DNA from: Candidatus Zhuqueibacterota bacterium
GTDB taxonomy: Bacteria > Zhuqueibacterota > Zhuqueibacteria > Residuimicrobiales > Oceaniaggregativiventaceae
Assembly (NCBI GenBank): GCA_014728085.1
Contig: WJMF01000115.1
Span: forward strand, 1 to 34,637
Direction of reading: 5' to 3'
Length of the DNA: 34,637 nt
The translations under genes were made by a program, and so were the position numbers. Below the pieces are notes generated by a model. That model ran no database searches, had not been told where the DNA came from, and saw nothing but the letters and a program-made list of their open reading frames with translations. Of the stretch, positions 33,969-34,637 are shown piece after piece; positions within the stretch are counted from its first letter, which is position 1, and each line of letters opens with the position of its first letter.

Positions 33969-34637
33969 CTAAAAATGATTCAAAACAATCTTGCGAACAA
34001 AGAGCCCCTTCCCCTTTAACATACGTTTAAACGCATCCTCTTCAGCATCCTCCTCTTGAGGTTGCGTTATGGCCGAAAAGCCCCGGGAGGCAATATTTTC
34101 CAGCATTTGAATCCTGGATTGAGAGTTCATTTCCGCCAAAATCCGGTCCAGCTCATACCCCAAAAAATCAAGCGGATAGTGCGATGCCACCACATAGATG
34201 ATTTCCTTGCCGATCTGTGCATCCGCCTTGTAGTATTGAACTTTGGACGGGATAAAGATTTCCGAGTGAGCTGCAATAAAATGATCCTTGCCTTTGAAGG
34301 GATAGAGCACATAGAGATTGCCACCGGCATCCAGGTTTAAAAGATAAAGATAGCTATCCTGCCGTGCTTTCAGGCCGATCTGCAATTGATCGCCGGTGTA
34401 GACCGTATCGCCGCTTTGCACTTCCCGGCGCCGGCCATTGTGCAGAATGTGAAAGGTAAAATCGATCAGGATACTATCCGATTGCGCCAAGGCGTCTTGA
34501 TATAAAGGGTCATCCGGTGAATATTGCAAAATATGGCCTTTGAGATTCTGCAGCAGATGATCATCTGGTTGCAGCGCCAATGCTTTCTCGACCAAAACAT
34601 AGGCTTCGGCCCAAAAGCCGGCGTTATGCAGATAGAG
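33969..34637 (-). CDS. TPR and DUF4384-domain protein, 5' end beyond the window
   Basis: The frame is open to the right edge (LYLHNAGFWAEAYV before the apparent TTG start at 34595), so 222 residues are seen and the N-terminus is missing. The first 40 residues are TPR-like (VEKALALQPDDHLLQNLKGH). A DUF4384-type beta domain follows, with VQSGDTVYTGDQLQIGLKAR and SYLYLLNLDAGGNLYVLYPF, then a helical C-terminus ending GLFVRKIVLNHF. DUF4384 modules occur in envelope or signalling proteins of unclear function. It runs into the TAG-separated T9SS-like remnant. Confidence 0.75.
   Translation of the reverse strand, partial: LYLHNAGFWAEAYVLVEKALALQPDDHLLQNLKGHILQYSPDDPLYQDALAQSDSILIDFTFHILHNGRRREVQSGDTVYTGDQLQIGLKARQDSYLYLLNLDAGGNLYVLYPFKGKDHFIAAHSEIFIPSKVQYYKADAQIGKEIIYVVASHYPLDFLGYELDRILAEMNSQSRIQMLENIASRGFSAITQPQEEDAEEDAFKRMLKGKGLFVRKIVLNHF

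Noticed and set aside
1-34637. CRISPR arrays, insertion sequences, prophage or replication origin
   Set aside because: No regularly spaced repeats, transposase or integrase motifs, or DnaA-box clusters were seen anywhere in the window.

Overview
The window reads as a chromosomal fragment of a Gram-negative, probably anaerobic or microaerophilic bacterium outside Proteobacteria, most likely of the FCB/Calditrichota/KSB1-like group. The evidence is a type IX secretion (T9SS) C-terminal sorting domain with an NYPNPFN motif on a secreted protein, a second eroded T9SS tail, a PorV/UPF0164-like outer-membrane barrel, a DUF6132 protein typical of Bacteroidota relatives, and housekeeping genes in an unremarkable order. 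The taxonomic call is inference.

Layout. 1-622: 3' end of a ComM/YifB-type Mg-chelatase gene. 631-809 (minus): a long imperfect hairpin RNA with a central bubble, read here as 6S RNA. 964-3130: NfeD membrane protease and slipin, ended by a clear terminator. 3139-6521: class V aminotransferase, outer-membrane barrel, DUF72. 6567-8577: a small redox cluster made of a candidate selenoprotein (in-frame TGA followed by a SECIS-like hairpin), an FmdB zinc ribbon, DUF6132 and a secreted pentaheme cytochrome c. 8657-13169: M1 metallopeptidase lipoprotein and a secreted two-HKD phospholipase D/nuclease with a T9SS tail. 13185-17208: threonine dehydrogenase, 2-amino-3-ketobutyrate CoA ligase and PTS enzyme I. 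17261-20215: ispG, an SH3-parvulin protein, a family 2 glycosyltransferase and a COG2426 membrane protein. 20223-20570: tRNA-Pro(CGG) with a decayed tandem copy and a further fragment. 20679-24713: MscS channel, a structured intergenic segment, leuS and its terminator.

24824-33595, all on the minus strand, is a bacterial microcompartment (BMC) operon for L-fucose. In transcription order it holds fucU (mutarotase), a PduS-like Fe-S flavoprotein, a tandem-BMC shell protein with the PduT pore cysteine, a CoA-acylating aldehyde dehydrogenase with an N-terminal encapsulation-type helix, a single-BMC hexamer, a divergent acetate-kinase-family enzyme, fucI (fucose isomerase) and a TPR protein. Inferred logic: fucose is isomerised in the cytosol, a kinase and aldolase encoded elsewhere give lactaldehyde, the aldehyde dehydrogenase makes an acyl-CoA in the compartment, and the kinase recovers ATP from the acyl-phosphate. 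PduS with the PduT-like pore would move electrons across the shell. No pentameric vertex protein, phosphotransacylase, fuculokinase or aldolase is present here.

33891-34637 (minus) holds a 25-codon remnant of a T9SS sorting tail next to a DUF4384/TPR gene that runs off the right edge. The most novel item is the 53-residue candidate selenoprotein at 6567-6728, whose second half a standard gene caller would miss.
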